Positions 35,550 through 45,902 of a stretch of 64,000 nucleotides of DNA are shown here, piece after piece (the first letter of the stretch is position 1; every line of letters begins with the position of its first letter). Made by a program: the position numbers and the translations under genes. Under the pieces are notes generated by a model. That model was given only the letters and a program-made list of their open reading frames with translations. It had not been told where the DNA came from and made no database searches. The DNA is from JAWPMV01 sp039819665 (lineage in GTDB: Bacteria > Bacteroidota > Bacteroidia > J057): positions 1 to 64,000 of the forward strand of contig JBCBRM010000033.1 in the NCBI GenBank assembly GCA_039819665.1, read 5' to 3'.

Positions 35550-38500
35550 CTATTGCTTTACGATTCTGAAGAGTGATTGACCTTTGCTTCCTACCAATCT
35601 CAGGAAGTACATACCCGCTGGAAGATCGCTTCCAAATTCGACTTCCACCTTATGGCTGCCCCTTTGACCGGACAATTGCTCTAAGACTTTGCCTTGAAGA
35701 TTGAGAATATGAATCTCAAAATCCTCTATGCTGGGTTCATCAAAATCTATTTGAATCTTGTTTTCAAAAGGATTGGGATAAACTTCAATATTCTCTGCAA
35801 ACTCCTCATCCAGGCCTACGGTCTGCATGGAAATTTCTTTTGTTATGGTATCGCTACCACACGCATTGCTTGCGATGAGGGTAATGGTATAGGTACCATT
35901 ATTCAAGTAGAAATGCGCCGGATTTGCTTCTGTACTTTTTGCTGTACCATCTCCGAAATCCCAGAGGTACGAAGTGACATGTTCAGAAAGATCCGTAAAT
36001 CCGATTGTCGAACCTGAGATAGTAAACTCAAAATCAGCTTCAACATCTGCTATCTCTGCTTCCAGGATTATTTCTGGAAGGAGCTTATTACATCCCTCCG
36101 TGTCCAAAACGTATCCGGAATACAGACCAGGACCTAATTCATCGATGCTTTGGGTGGTATCTCCATGATCCCAGAAGATATCATAGGTCCCACTTCCTCC
36201 TTCAATATTGAGACTGATAGATCCATTTACATCTTCCGAACAAGCCGGGTTTTGAAATTGAGCTACAGATACGCTGAGATCTCCTGCTTGTTCCACCAGG
36301 ATGGTATCCATTCGGCTACATCCCAATTGGTCCTGCGTAGTTACGATATAAGAACCTGCCTCCAGGTTTTCTCTCATACTTCCTTCTCCGCCGGTATTCC
36401 AGGTATAACTATAGCCTCCTACTCCACCAAAGGCATTGAGGCTGATGCTCCCAATTGGAGTACCGTCGCAAGCTGCATGGCCTGTGGTGTATTCAATTCC
36501 CAATTCAGGATTGAGTGAAGTTATGGTAAATGAAGAGTCAATTTTACATCCATTCAGGTCTGTGATTTCAACTTCATACCCTCCGGCTTCCAATCCATCC
36601 AGGAAAGATTCCTGAGATCCGTTGCTCCATTCGTAGCTTAATGGCGCAGCTCCACCTTCTATTTCTAGTCCGATAAATCCATTGGACTCATTGGCACAAT
36701 CAATATCTTCCTGATTCACAAAAGTGAATTGCATATCGGGCATCATGGAAATCAGGATCGTATCTCTACCTATCAGTCCATTTGCTCCAGTAATATTCAC
36801 CACAAACATACTATCAATGATGGCTGAACCACTGGTATTGCTGAGTAGAATTTCATTTTCGTCCGATCCATTTGACCAGAGAATATTTTCTTCGAAAGGC
36901 ACTTGCAGTTTCTCCCCATCACAGAAGAATCGATCTTCTCCCAAATCAACCTGCGGTGGAACATCAAGCATGACATCATCAAAGGCAAATCCTTCATTGA
37001 AACCGGCATTATCTGATGCAAAAGCTATTCTAAAACGTACCTGATTTTTGCCCACTAACTGAGGACCTAGGGGATGTTGTACGCGCACCCAACCTCCTGA
37101 GCCTTTTCCCTCTGCACTAGTTCCCGTCCATCCTATTGGAGAGTCGCCGGGCAAAGCTCCGATTGTATTGTCATTGAACCAATGAGGATTGCTATTCATT
37201 TCTCCAACATTGATCCAGTTTTCTCCTCCATCATAGGTCGCCTGCAATACGGCTCCATCCCAACTATATTCTGTCTCCCACCAAACCCTCATGGCGATGT
37301 GCATATCTGGATGGGCATTGCTCAAATCAAAGCAGGGACTGCTTACATATGACTTTTCAAGATTATTGTATACACCATTAGCATTGGTTACCCAGGCTTT
37401 GACCCCCGATGCCGCTCCCTGCATAACACTTGCGTTAGGGTAGGCAAGTTCCCAGCTGGCATTATCGCCACCTATACTCCATCCACCATCTCCCTGTTCA
37501 AAGTTTTCCTGATAGGGATAGGCAGATACACTCAATGTCGAATGCAAGACAGCTTCCAGGCTGTCATTCACAGAATTCCCATCTCCAGCTACTTCAACAA
37601 CTACCGTAAGTGTATGACTACCGGTTTCAGAGATATCAGCTTTTTGTTCAAAGGTGAAATCATATTCTTCTCCAGGTTCAATATTTTGAGGAATTGATTC
37701 TGCAGAGGTAAAAGGACCTCCATCTATAGAGTATTTCGCCTGAATACCCGTTGCTGTCAATAGACCTACATTGCTAAACCTTACACTTACGGCTTCATTG
37801 TACCTTCCGCAACCCTCCGTTTTAGGAGAAAGGAGTTCTTTGACATGCATGTCATACGGCTCGATATCGTAAGTTTCGAATTTGTAAAAACTATTGTCAA
37901 GATGACTGGGTGAAATTCCGTTGAGCGGCGTATTAGCTTCTCCATAGGACACGGCAAAGCTGGAACTTCCCTGAAGTCCTACTGTTGTACTTACCGGATC
38001 CCCAAACTGGTTTCCATACATATCTACCAGGTAGATATCATGACTTCCTTCAGACAAGATTGCTGCTACAAACTGGAAATTGGAATTTCCCCATTCGTAA
38101 GAAGTCCACCTTACCCAGAATTGACGATTAGGTGCCGTTCCGAAGACTTTGGTTTGTACCACGTCATTACTACCTGTGGGAGCCTGAGTGGTAAATTTTT
38201 CCCAGAAAACGGCTATGGTACTATCTGGCAAGCTACTACTTGGCAAACTTACATTATCACCTTGTGGAAGAGAAGGTGCTGATAAGAAACTCAATAAGCC
38301 ATTTCCACTGACCTTTAACTCACCTACAGAACGGCCATAATATTTGAATGAAAATGGAATGGAAAGACTGGAGGACCATTGATTTTGAGAAATGCCTGCT
38401 TCGAGGACTGTTTCCCAATCTGCATCTGATTGATCAGATTCAGTGTTCAAGTTGCCAGGGTTTCCTGCTTGAGGATGATAAGTTGTAATATAAGAGACTT

Positions 38501-38573
38501 GAGCAGATAGGCCAAAGAAACTTATAGAAGCCAAAAACAGGATAAAGATTTCTTTACAGAATGTTTTTATCAT
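35550..38573 (-). CDS. Large T9SS surface protein with MAM-like, SprB and PKD domains
   Basis: 1007 residues. A signal peptide ends near residue 24. Residues about 25-230 are a strand-rich module, about 240-340 CARDB-like, about 350-545 a MAM-like/choice-of-anchor module (SSPCFDLSNAHPDMHI region), and about 610-820 three to four SprB-type repeats, each with EGG...YEWSNG/YTWNTG and a GC-containing turn. A PKD domain follows (YLWDFGDG). The C-terminal VYPNPFENKIQIDF ... PAGMYFLRLV is a T9SS type A tail, so it is secreted through the outer membrane to the surface. It could be an adhesin; substrate unknown. Confidence 0.9.
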   Translation of the reverse strand: MIKTFCKEIFILFLASISFFGLSAQVSYITTYHPQAGNPGNLNTESDQSDADWETVLEAGISQNQWSSSLSIPFSFKYYGRSVGELKVSGNGLLSFLSAPSLPQGDNVSLPSSSLPDSTIAVFWEKFTTQAPTGSNDVVQTKVFGTAPNRQFWVRWTSYEWGNSNFQFVAAILSEGSHDIYLVDMYGNQFGDPVSTTVGLQGSSSFAVSYGEANTPLNGISPSHLDNSFYKFETYDIEPYDMHVKELLSPKTEGCGRYNEAVSVRFSNVGLLTATGIQAKYSIDGGPFTSAESIPQNIEPGEEYDFTFEQKADISETGSHTLTVVVEVAGDGNSVNDSLEAVLHSTLSVSAYPYQENFEQGDGGWSIGGDNASWELAYPNASVMQGAASGVKAWVTNANGVYNNLEKSYVSSPCFDLSNAHPDMHIAMRVWWETEYSWDGAVLQATYDGGENWINVGEMNSNPHWFNDNTIGALPGDSPIGWTGTSAEGKGSGGWVRVQHPLGPQLVGKNQVRFRIAFASDNAGFNEGFAFDDVMLDVPPQVDLGEDRFFCDGEKLQVPFEENILWSNGSDENEILLSNTSGSAIIDSMFVVNITGANGLIGRDTILISMMPDMQFTFVNQEDIDCANESNGFIGLEIEGGAAPLSYEWSNGSQESFLDGLEAGGYEVEITDLNGCKIDSSFTITSLNPELGIEYTTGHAACDGTPIGSISLNAFGGVGGYSYTWNTGGEGSMRENLEAGSYIVTTQDQLGCSRMDTILVEQAGDLSVSVAQFQNPACSEDVNGSISLNIEGGSGTYDIFWDHGDTTQSIDELGPGLYSGYVLDTEGCNKLLPEIILEAEIADVEADFEFTISGSTIGFTDLSEHVTSYLWDFGDGTAKSTEANPAHFYLNNGTYTITLIASNACGSDTITKEISMQTVGLDEEFAENIEVYPNPFENKIQIDFDEPSIEDFEIHILNLQGKVLEQLSGQRGSHKVEVEFGSDLPAGMYFLRLVGSKGQSLFRIVKQ

Positions 38574-38676
38574 TTGGAATTATTCAAGAGCAATTACTCG
38601 AATATCTCATATATTACGATAAATTAAAATAGATTATAGGGCCTGTTCTTTCAGCCTGACGGAGATGTAAGAAATG

Positions 38677-38707
38677 AAAAAAACCGCCGAAGTTAATTCG
38701 GCGGTTT
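38677..38707 (-). terminator. Intrinsic terminator of the glutamate dehydrogenase gene
   Basis: AAACCGCCGAA / TTCGGCGGTTT stem with a five-base loop, followed on the minus strand by a T-run. It lies 27 bases after the stop. Confidence 0.85.
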
Positions 38708-38733
38708 CTATTTTGATAGATTGCTTATATAGC

Positions 38734-40005
38734 TTAGAAATTACCTTCAAGGTCGATTCCAGTAGCCAAACGCTTGATCGCAACGATATAAGCTGCGATT
38801 CTCATGGAGCATTTGTACTGCTTGTGCGTTTCATACACACGCTCAAAAGCTTCTGTCAGGATTGGACGGGTTTTGTCCTGAATTTCCTGTTCTGAGTAAT
38901 AATGCCCCCTTCTATTTTGCACCCATTCGAAATAGGATACGGTTACCCCTCCGGCATTTGCCAAAATATCAGGAACGATGAGGATACCTTTTTCATCGAG
39001 GATGGAGTCGGCATCTGCTGATACCGGACCATTTGCACCCTCTACTATCAAAGGAGCCTGAATGGTATGGGCATTTTCCTCCGTGATCACGTTTTCGATA
39101 GCCGAAGGAGAAAGTACATCTACTTTTAGTGCCAACAACTCGTCATTGGTAATTTGAGTAGCGTTTTTGTAGCCTTTCAAAGTCCCATTGTCTTTTACAT
39201 ATTCAATCGCATCTCTGATGTCGATTCCTTTCTCATTATGGTAACCACCTGTATGATCACTGATTGCAACTATGGTCAGGCCTTCATCGGACAGCAATTT
39301 AGCAGCCCAGCTACCTACGTTTCCAAATCCCTGAATTGCACAAGTACAGTCCTCTTTCTTCCAACCCAGCTTTTCAATCGCAAGCAGCGCAGAAAGCATA
39401 ACACCCCAACCGGTAGCAGGAACACGCCCTTTAGAACCACCTAAGTGTAAAGGCTTTCCAGTTACTACCCCGGGAGTATATCCATAGATTCGGGAATATT
39501 CATGGAAAATCCAGGCCATTTCACGGTAACTGGTTCCCATATCAGGAGCCGGAATGTCCGAATCCTCTCCAAATACATCTTTAAGTGAACGAGTGTAGGC
39601 GCGGGTAATCCGCTCTAACTCATCCATACTTCTTACTTTGGGATTCAGGGTGATTCCCCCTTTGGCACCCCCATAAGGTAGACCTACGAGTGCACACTTG
39701 AACGTCATCCAACCTGCGAGAGCCTTTACTTCGTCCAGGTCCACGAAGGGCGCATAGCGAATCCCTCCTTTTGATGGCCCCATTACGGTAGAATGTACTA
39801 CACGGAATCCTTCGAAAACGCGTGTGGTACCATCATCAAGCTTTACGGGTAGATTTACATTAACGACACGCTCTGCCACACGAATGATGTCTCTAAAACG
39901 CTGATCGAGGTTGATAATATCAGCTGCTTCTTCAAATCGAGTGATAAGCGATTCATAGGCAGAAGGTTTCTCTTGATGGGAAACTTTTTCCTTTATATTT
40001 GCCAT
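38734..40005 (-). CDS. Glu/Leu/Phe/Val dehydrogenase (glutamate dehydrogenase)
   Basis: 423 residues. It interconverts glutamate and 2-oxoglutarate with release or uptake of ammonia, using NAD or NADP. The catalytic region has GPSKGGIRYAPFVDLDE and LPYGGAKGGI (catalytic Lys, about residue 109), followed by APDMGT and the Rossmann motif IQGFGNVGSWAA (about 213-224). Length and order match the 420-residue hexameric bacterial enzymes; cofactor choice is not decided. It is transcribed leftward with its own terminator at 38677. Confidence 0.9.
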   Translation of the reverse strand: MANIKEKVSHQEKPSAYESLITRFEEAADIINLDQRFRDIIRVAERVVNVNLPVKLDDGTTRVFEGFRVVHSTVMGPSKGGIRYAPFVDLDEVKALAGWMTFKCALVGLPYGGAKGGITLNPKVRSMDELERITRAYTRSLKDVFGEDSDIPAPDMGTSYREMAWIFHEYSRIYGYTPGVVTGKPLHLGGSKGRVPATGWGVMLSALLAIEKLGWKKEDCTCAIQGFGNVGSWAAKLLSDEGLTIVAISDHTGGYHNEKGIDIRDAIEYVKDNGTLKGYKNATQITNDELLALKVDVLSPSAIENVITEENAHTIQAPLIVEGANGPVSADADSILDEKGILIVPDILANAGGVTVSYFEWVQNRRGHYYSEQEIQDKTRPILTEAFERVYETHKQYKCSMRIAAYIVAIKRLATGIDLEGNF

Positions 40006-40153
40006 ATTTAATTTAGCTTAATTAGATTCTTTATAGCCAATTTCTACTAAGGAATACGAGCCAAATTAAAGAAAGGGTGGATTGATTTCAAAGCCCTAAT
40101 TTACATATGCTAAACATGTAAAAATCAGGGATTTTTCTTGCCATTTTGCCAAT

Positions 40154-40987
40154 CTACAGGAAGGAAAAATACAAATATATAAAAGGTACGGAGAGGTAAA
40201 TTCCATCAAATCTGTCAAGCATTCCACCGTGTCCCGGGAGTAGCTTTCCTGAGTCTTTGATTTGGCGAGCTCTTTTAAACATCGATTCTACCAAATCCCC
40301 CAATTGGCTAAATACAGAAATGATAGCAGCAATTATTATCCAGTTGTAGCTGCTGGGTTCAGTATATAGGGAGAGGGCTAATCCGAGACCCATACAGAAG
40401 ATTACTCCTGTCAGAGCTCCTTCCCAGGTTTTCTTAGGGCTGATTCGAGGAAAGAGTGGATGTTTCCCAAATAACCTTCCTCCAAAGTAAGCGAAACTAT
40501 CCAGAAACCAGGTCAGAAATAGGATTCCCAACGGAAGGGAATATCTATAATCGCTGGGCAATTCCGGAATAGAAATTTTATATAGTAGGATAAGGGGAAG
40601 AAAACAGTAGATGAAACTTAGCAGAATAATACTCAAACTCTCAAAAGGAGCGGAGGCTTTTTTATCAAATAAGGTAATGATCGCGAGAACCGGAAAGGTT
40701 AAAATAGCCAGTCTAAAGGCAGACTCTGCGGGTAATTCTCCGAGCCCTATATCAAACATAGCCAGATCGAGGAGAAAAGTTGACCAAATCAATAAGCCGA
40801 ATACGATGCTGGTCCATCGGTAGCGTTTTTGTTTGATATCCATGATCCCCAGGATTTCCCAAAGGCCAAACATCGCAATCACAGCACAGACGAGCCAAAC
40901 CGCATAATAGGTATAAATCATCCCAGAGACAATTACGCCTGCTCCGATCACTCCCGTAATAATTCGTAGTCCTAATTCTTTATTCAT
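40154..40987 (-). CDS. cdsA: Phosphatidate cytidylyltransferase
   Basis: 277 residues with about eight membrane helices. It makes CDP-diacylglycerol, the precursor of phosphatidylethanolamine and phosphatidylglycerol. The signature SMFKRARQIKDSGKLLPGHG, followed by GMLDRFDG, is the C-terminal CTP/metal-binding motif of the family, and SPKKTWEG lies before the seventh helix. It is encoded six bases after the CPBP protease gene on the same strand, so both are in one operon. Confidence 0.95.
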   Translation of the reverse strand: MNKELGLRIITGVIGAGVIVSGMIYTYYAVWLVCAVIAMFGLWEILGIMDIKQKRYRWTSIVFGLLIWSTFLLDLAMFDIGLGELPAESAFRLAILTFPVLAIITLFDKKASAPFESLSIILLSFIYCFLPLILLYKISIPELPSDYRYSLPLGILFLTWFLDSFAYFGGRLFGKHPLFPRISPKKTWEGALTGVIFCMGLGLALSLYTEPSSYNWIIIAAIISVFSQLGDLVESMFKRARQIKDSGKLLPGHGGMLDRFDGIYLSVPFIYLYFSFL

Positions 40988-40993
40988 GAGGGC

Positions 40994-41929
40994 TTATTGG
41001 GCTATTCTTTGCTTCCGAAGATATAAAAACATCAGAATCCCCACGCTTAAAATGGAAAAAAGCACCAGACTTTTGGGGAATTGATAGGAATCTTGAGTAA
41101 TGTCGGCATCCATCATTCCCCTTGCTGCAGCTAGCCAGGTAAGGAAGATCGAAAAGGCATTGTAGGCAAAATGTGCAAGAATACTAGGCCAAAGACTGCC
41201 TGAATAATAAAGGAAGTAACCCAGAACAATCCCCAGTAACATTCTTCCAAAGAATCCATAGAACTGGAAATGAATGAAACTAAAAATCGCAGCACTTATA
41301 ATAATAGCCCAATGCGGGGATATATTCTTTGAAAGTTGTTGCTGGATAATGCCGCGGAAAAGAAATTCTTCAAAAAAAGCCGGCAAAACTGCAAAAACCA
41401 GAATATTTAATAATAAAGTCCCAATGCTCGGATCAGAAAACAGTTTCATCAATACCTTCTGACTTTGCTCTTCTCGCAACCGCATACTTTCCTCCATATC
41501 CTTCATGAATTCTGGTAACTGAAAGGAATCTGCTGGGATATAGGTGAGCTGGATCAGGGGAATAATGAGGATAAGGATGAGTGGTGGAATAAAAATTTCC
41601 AAAGGCGTAGGCTTCTTATTCAATTTGAGTACTTCTTTTGGTTTGCCTAATAAAGCTGCCATCAGTACTGCTACAAACCCCCAGGTAAATATCTGGTTTT
41701 CTGCCTGCACCAACCGAAATAAATATTTTCCTCCGGGAAAAGCCTCAAGGTTCCCGGCAATCAAGGATTGAAGCTCAAGGAAATCTCCACCCCAAATTCC
41801 GACCGTGAGCCCAAGAATAACAGGAAGGATAAGAGAGAGACTCAAAAAGTAAAGGATCAGGGAAAATAATAGGGCGAAAGAGGCCTGTGATTTGCATAAT
41901 TCTGAGATCCTTTCGTAAATATCCTTCAT
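40994..41929 (-). CDS. CPBP-family intramembrane protease (CAAX/abortive-infection type)
   Basis: 311 residues with about seven to eight hydrophobic helices. The motifs EEFLFRGIIQQQL (E-E-x3-R, about residues 187-199), FSFIHFQF (F-x3-H) and a later RMLLGIVLGYF(L)Y carry the two Glu and His residues thought to be the active site of CPBP glutamic proteases. Substrates in Bacteroidota are mostly unknown. It heads a two-gene leftward unit with cdsA. Confidence 0.85.
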   Translation of the reverse strand: MKDIYERISELCKSQASFALLFSLILYFLSLSLILPVILGLTVGIWGGDFLELQSLIAGNLEAFPGGKYLFRLVQAENQIFTWGFVAVLMAALLGKPKEVLKLNKKPTPLEIFIPPLILILIIPLIQLTYIPADSFQLPEFMKDMEESMRLREEQSQKVLMKLFSDPSIGTLLLNILVFAVLPAFFEEFLFRGIIQQQLSKNISPHWAIIISAAIFSFIHFQFYGFFGRMLLGIVLGYFLYYSGSLWPSILAHFAYNAFSIFLTWLAAARGMMDADITQDSYQFPKSLVLFSILSVGILMFLYLRKQRIAQ

Positions 41930-42068
41930 GAGATTGGGGAATAATTAGTAAATTTACGACAATATTTTTTATGCTGAGAAAGGTATATCGGGTTAAATTT
42001 TAATTACCCGTGTGGAAAAGACCGACCTTATCAGTCTTATTATTAAAAGCGAGATCTCAAAGCGGCTG

Positions 42069-43157
42069 ATGGTAAAAATAGCTGATATTGAAGTAGGTAA
42101 ATTTCCTTTTTTGCTGGCGCCCATGGAGGATGTAAGTGATCCCCCATTCCGGGTGTTGTGCAAAGCTCTTGGGGCAGATGTAGTCTATACAGAATTTATC
42201 AGTTCTGAAGGACTAATTCGCTATGCAGACAAAAGTATAGAGAAACTTGACCTTTACGATGAAGAACGGCCGGTTGGGATACAGATCTTTGGAAATGAGA
42301 TTGAATCCATGAGGCGCTGTGCTCGGATTGTTGAGCATGCCCAACCTGAGATTCTGGATATTAATTATGGATGTCCGGTAAAAAAAGTGGCTTGTAAAGG
42401 AGCAGGGGCAGGTATTTTGAGGGATTTGGACAAAATGGAGAGTATGACCCGCGAGATTGTTAATGCTACCCATTTACCGGTAACTGTTAAGACGCGTTTG
42501 GGTTGGGATGAAAGGAGCATAAAGATTGTCGAGGTAGCCCTTCGTTTACAGGATGCAGGAATTAAGGCCTTGAGCATACATGGTCGTACGAGGAAGCAGA
42601 TGTACAAAGGAGAAGCGGATTGGACCATGATTGGAGAAGTCGCTAATCATCCCGATATTGAAATACCGATTTTCGGAAACGGAGATGTGGATTCCCCCCA
42701 AAAAGCCTGGGAGATGAGGGAGAAATATGAAGTCGATGGTATAATGATTGGTAGAGGCGCCATCGGAAATCCCTGGATTTTCCGTGAGATCAAGCACTAC
42801 TTCGAACACAAAGAATTACTTCCCGGGCCGACCATACAGGAAAGAGCCCGAGTATGTCGTAAGCATCTGGAAATGTCTGTTGTGTGGAAAGAAGAAGCTT
42901 TGGCTATCCGTGAAATGCGGAGACATTATACCGCATACTTTAAAGGCATCCCCCACTTCAAACCTTTAAGGATGCAATTACTTAGTTCTTTTGATTTGCA
43001 GGAGGTAAAGGACCTCTTGACATTTATAGAGACCGAGTATAGTGAAGAGGAACCTGAGCGTTCTTTAGAAAAAATAGGACTGGATGCGAAAGTATTTGAT
43101 AATATTCGTTCGCGTAAAGCCGTAAATAAGAAGTGGAAAAGCCCAGTAATGGGATGA
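42069..43157 (+). CDS. dusB: tRNA-dihydrouridine synthase
   Basis: 362 residues from ATG 42069. A TIM-barrel flavoprotein: LAPMEDVSDPPFRVL near the start (FMN site), NYGCPVKKVACKGAGAGIL with the catalytic Cys, GRTRKQMYKGEADW and GNGDVDSP, GIMIGRGAIGNPWIFREI at the FMN phosphate. It reduces uridines in tRNA with FMN/NADPH. A GTG at 42012 is in frame and would give 19 more residues, but those have no counterpart in the family; ATG 42069 starts right before the barrel. It is divergent from the CPBP gene. Confidence 0.9.
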   Translation: MVKIADIEVGKFPFLLAPMEDVSDPPFRVLCKALGADVVYTEFISSEGLIRYADKSIEKLDLYDEERPVGIQIFGNEIESMRRCARIVEHAQPEILDINYGCPVKKVACKGAGAGILRDLDKMESMTREIVNATHLPVTVKTRLGWDERSIKIVEVALRLQDAGIKALSIHGRTRKQMYKGEADWTMIGEVANHPDIEIPIFGNGDVDSPQKAWEMREKYEVDGIMIGRGAIGNPWIFREIKHYFEHKELLPGPTIQERARVCRKHLEMSVVWKEEALAIREMRRHYTAYFKGIPHFKPLRMQLLSSFDLQEVKDLLTFIETEYSEEEPERSLEKIGLDAKVFDNIRSRKAVNKKWKSPVMG

Positions 43158-43281
43158 TTTCCTCTCACTTGTTTCGGAAATCAGAACTAATCTGAAGCAT
43201 AGTTTCAATATGAAGTGCAAATTGGCTATCTTATCGGCCGATCAAAAAATAGACAAGAATCATCATCAAACCATCAATATC

Positions 43282-45630
43282 ATGAATCTCCGATTATGGA
43301 TGTTAGTTGTAGGTCTTCTTATGTGTTTCCCGGCATTTGCCCAGGAAGGAGAAGAGATAGACCTCACTAAATTGACCGCAAATCGAAAGACCTTTGTCTT
43401 CAATGATTCAAAACACACGGTCAAAAAATACATCAACACCCAACTACAAAAAGAAACTTCTTGCTGTGGAGAAAATGACGATCGTATTTATCTGGAAGTA
43501 CGTATCGATCCCACAGGTTATGTTGTATCAGCGAAAGCTATCACTGGAAAAAACGAATGCTTCAAGCAGTCCGCCGAGGATCTTGTTAAGCGTGTAAAAT
43601 GGGAAGCCAATGATGCGCGTGGACCCAAGTCCATTTACATCGAGCTTCGTCCGAAAGTAGAATGTTCGTCTGGAAGAGATAACAACTATGTAGCCCTCAA
43701 AATCTTCAACAATAAGTTGATGGATGAAGAAGGCAATCGCGTTTCTATGGCTAATACGGAAAAGCTGGTAGAAATGGTAACTAAAGAGTCTAAACCTACT
43801 CCTACCCCTCCCGCTGCTGAAGAGACTACTAAAGAAGTGGCAGGTGCAGTCGAGGAAAAGACTACAGTAGTAACTGATAAAACGGAGAAAGTTGCTGAAA
43901 ATACTACAGAGGTAGCTGAAAAAACCACAGAAGCCGTAAAAGGCGCTGGTGCTGATGTAGAAGAAAAAATAGCTGAGGCTACCCCTATGGCTTCTACAGC
44001 AGAAAAAGAAGCAGCAGCTCCCGTTGAAAAAGAAATGACTCCAGAGGAGAAAGAGGCTGCGGAAAAAGAAGCTGCTGCTCAAGCAGTAAAAGCAGAAGAA
44101 ATCAATAAGCTTCGCGAACAAATGGCTGCGCTTAAAGCTAAAAAAGCTGAGGATGATGCCAAGAAAGCTGCGATAGAGAAAAAACGCAAAGCTCGTGAAG
44201 AACGTCGCCAAAGAGCAATTGCTGCCCGCGAAGAAAAGAAGAGACAGGCAGAAGCCGCTAATGGTGGTGCCGATGACTGGACCAATGGACAGGATGCAGA
44301 AGCAACGGGTGATGATAATTGGACAGATGGCGATGATTCTGGTTCTATGAGTGAAGCTGATCGTCTAAGAGAAGAAATCAAACGTCTTCAGGATCAGGAA
44401 ATGGAAATCGAGCAGAGCCGTCAGCAAAGACAAGACGAAGTAAGGCGTCAGCTGGATGAAAATGATCGTTCTAATCAGGAGATCATTCAATTGGCTGAGG
44501 AGCGCTTGAGAATGGAAGAGCAACTTCGCCAGGTAGAAGAGCAGGAAGAAATAGATCTGATTGAAAAAGATCGTCAGACTGCTGAAGATGCTCGTCGAGA
44601 GCAGGAAAATGAATACCAGCGTATCCTTGATGAGGTAAATCGTCTTCAGCAGGAAGCGCAATTAAAAATACAAGACTTAGAGCGGCAAAAGTCTGACCTG
44701 GATGCATTACAAGCTCGTAAGCAAGCACGTGAGCAGGAAATCATGCTGGCAAGAGCTACTCGCGAACTTGAGCGCGAAGCTGAATTAGAAAGAATTCGCC
44801 TCGATGTAGTGAATAGTTCACTGGCTGTTCAGGGTAGTAGCGTAAGAGGACTGAGTTCATCTGCCTCAAGCACGATAGATGAAGAAGCTCTTCTAAATGA
44901 GATTCTTCCGAATCTAACGACAGAAGCTGATTCAGAAAAATTGGTTAGACTCCTACAGGAAATTCAGCGTATGAAAGATGAGTTGGTTATTCTGAGAAGT
45001 CAGATAGCAACTATGGACCGTACCGCTGCTGGAAGTGGTACTACTATCCCTTCAGCTGGAATTAGTCCTAATGTTGGGACCAGCCGCAGTGCCGATGATC
45101 CTAATGTAAAAAGTGCTGCCGATATCAGAAGCTGGGAAGGCGTATCTTATACGGCTCCTGGGGTAGATAAAGATAAATACATCGTCAATCGAAGTAATAC
45201 GCCTCCTCCTGCCAATACAGGACAGGAAGGACCTACTCGTCCGGATCCAAGCAATCCAGATACCCATGACAATATGGAAATCCCCAAATTTGCAGCTAGA
45301 AATTATGTGGATGGGGTTGATGCTATGAAAAATCTGGTTAAAGACAGATTGCGTTTAGGAGGTGTTTGCGGCCTGGCTCATACAGTATTCTCTGTAACCC
45401 TGGATCCGGCTGGAAACGTGGTTGCCTTCAGCGTTCTGACTAGCAATGATGCAAATGTTCAACGTCAAATGAATACCATCATTCCTACGCTTAAATTCAA
45501 TGCTGTTGATCAACGCTTCAACCAAACAATTTATCAGGAAGTAAAAGCTGAAATCCTGTGTAATGGAGCAGAGGATAAGGTGAACCTTAAAGATGTTAAG
45601 GACCTGATCAAGAATAATGAAAATAACTAG
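43282..45630 (+). CDS. Periplasmic coiled-coil protein with TonB-C-like domains at both ends
   Basis: 782 residues from ATG 43282, which directly starts a signal peptide (MNLRLWMLVVGLLMCFPAFAQ); an in-frame ATG at 43210 would prepend 24 polar residues and bury it. Residues about 45-135 and 690-775 are two similar domains: DDRIYLEVRIDPTGYVVSAK and VFSVTLDPAGNVVAFSVL match the TonB C-terminal pattern DxxGxV. In between lie about 550 residues rich in A, E, K, R and Q in a long coiled coil (about 255-545) preceded by a KE/T-rich linker. It is probably a stalk in the periplasm. No T9SS tail. Confidence 0.65.
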   Translation: MNLRLWMLVVGLLMCFPAFAQEGEEIDLTKLTANRKTFVFNDSKHTVKKYINTQLQKETSCCGENDDRIYLEVRIDPTGYVVSAKAITGKNECFKQSAEDLVKRVKWEANDARGPKSIYIELRPKVECSSGRDNNYVALKIFNNKLMDEEGNRVSMANTEKLVEMVTKESKPTPTPPAAEETTKEVAGAVEEKTTVVTDKTEKVAENTTEVAEKTTEAVKGAGADVEEKIAEATPMASTAEKEAAAPVEKEMTPEEKEAAEKEAAAQAVKAEEINKLREQMAALKAKKAEDDAKKAAIEKKRKAREERRQRAIAAREEKKRQAEAANGGADDWTNGQDAEATGDDNWTDGDDSGSMSEADRLREEIKRLQDQEMEIEQSRQQRQDEVRRQLDENDRSNQEIIQLAEERLRMEEQLRQVEEQEEIDLIEKDRQTAEDARREQENEYQRILDEVNRLQQEAQLKIQDLERQKSDLDALQARKQAREQEIMLARATRELEREAELERIRLDVVNSSLAVQGSSVRGLSSSASSTIDEEALLNEILPNLTTEADSEKLVRLLQEIQRMKDELVILRSQIATMDRTAAGSGTTIPSAGISPNVGTSRSADDPNVKSAADIRSWEGVSYTAPGVDKDKYIVNRSNTPPPANTGQEGPTRPDPSNPDTHDNMEIPKFAARNYVDGVDAMKNLVKDRLRLGGVCGLAHTVFSVTLDPAGNVVAFSVLTSNDANVQRQMNTIIPTLKFNAVDQRFNQTIYQEVKAEILCNGAEDKVNLKDVKDLIKNNENN

Positions 45631-45674
45631 GAACTATTTTATAGTCTCCTAACTATATAGATATTGATGAATAC

Positions 45675-45704
45675 AGCGGTGGCCTTTGGGCCACCGCTTT
45701 TTTT
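45675..45704 (+). terminator. Intrinsic terminator
   Basis: AGCGGTGGCC / GGCCACCGCT perfect 10-base stem with loop TTTG and then seven Ts, 45 bases after the coiled-coil gene. Confidence 0.9.
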
Positions 45705-45774
45705 ATCCACATATCCACATCGACCAATGTGGAAAACATTTTTTTTTCGTGGACAGCCTCTCCTTTTTCCCACC

Positions 45775-45782
45775 TATCTTTG
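45775..45782 (+). promoter_or_regulatory. TAnnTTTG promoter element upstream of the GHKL ATPase gene
   Basis: TATCTTTG, 120 bases before the ATG at 45903, with no other promoter-like site between. The leader would be about 115 bases. Confidence 0.45.
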
Positions 45783-45902
45783 AAAACTGATTAATTCATT
45801 TAGTACTGACTGAGCCTTTGGGCTATGCGCATTTACTTCATCGTAAAGGCGGATGAATAGTCTTTGCTCAGAACTAATGATCCATCACTCTAATATCCAT
45901 TG

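Noticed and set aside
42012..42068. GTG start for dusB
   Set aside because: The extra 19 residues are not in the family and ATG 42069 sits right before the barrel.
43528..44211. 227-codon minus-strand open frame rich in F and S
   Set aside because: It is the antisense of the Lys/Glu-rich linker, which yields Phe/Ser/Leu runs; not a gene.
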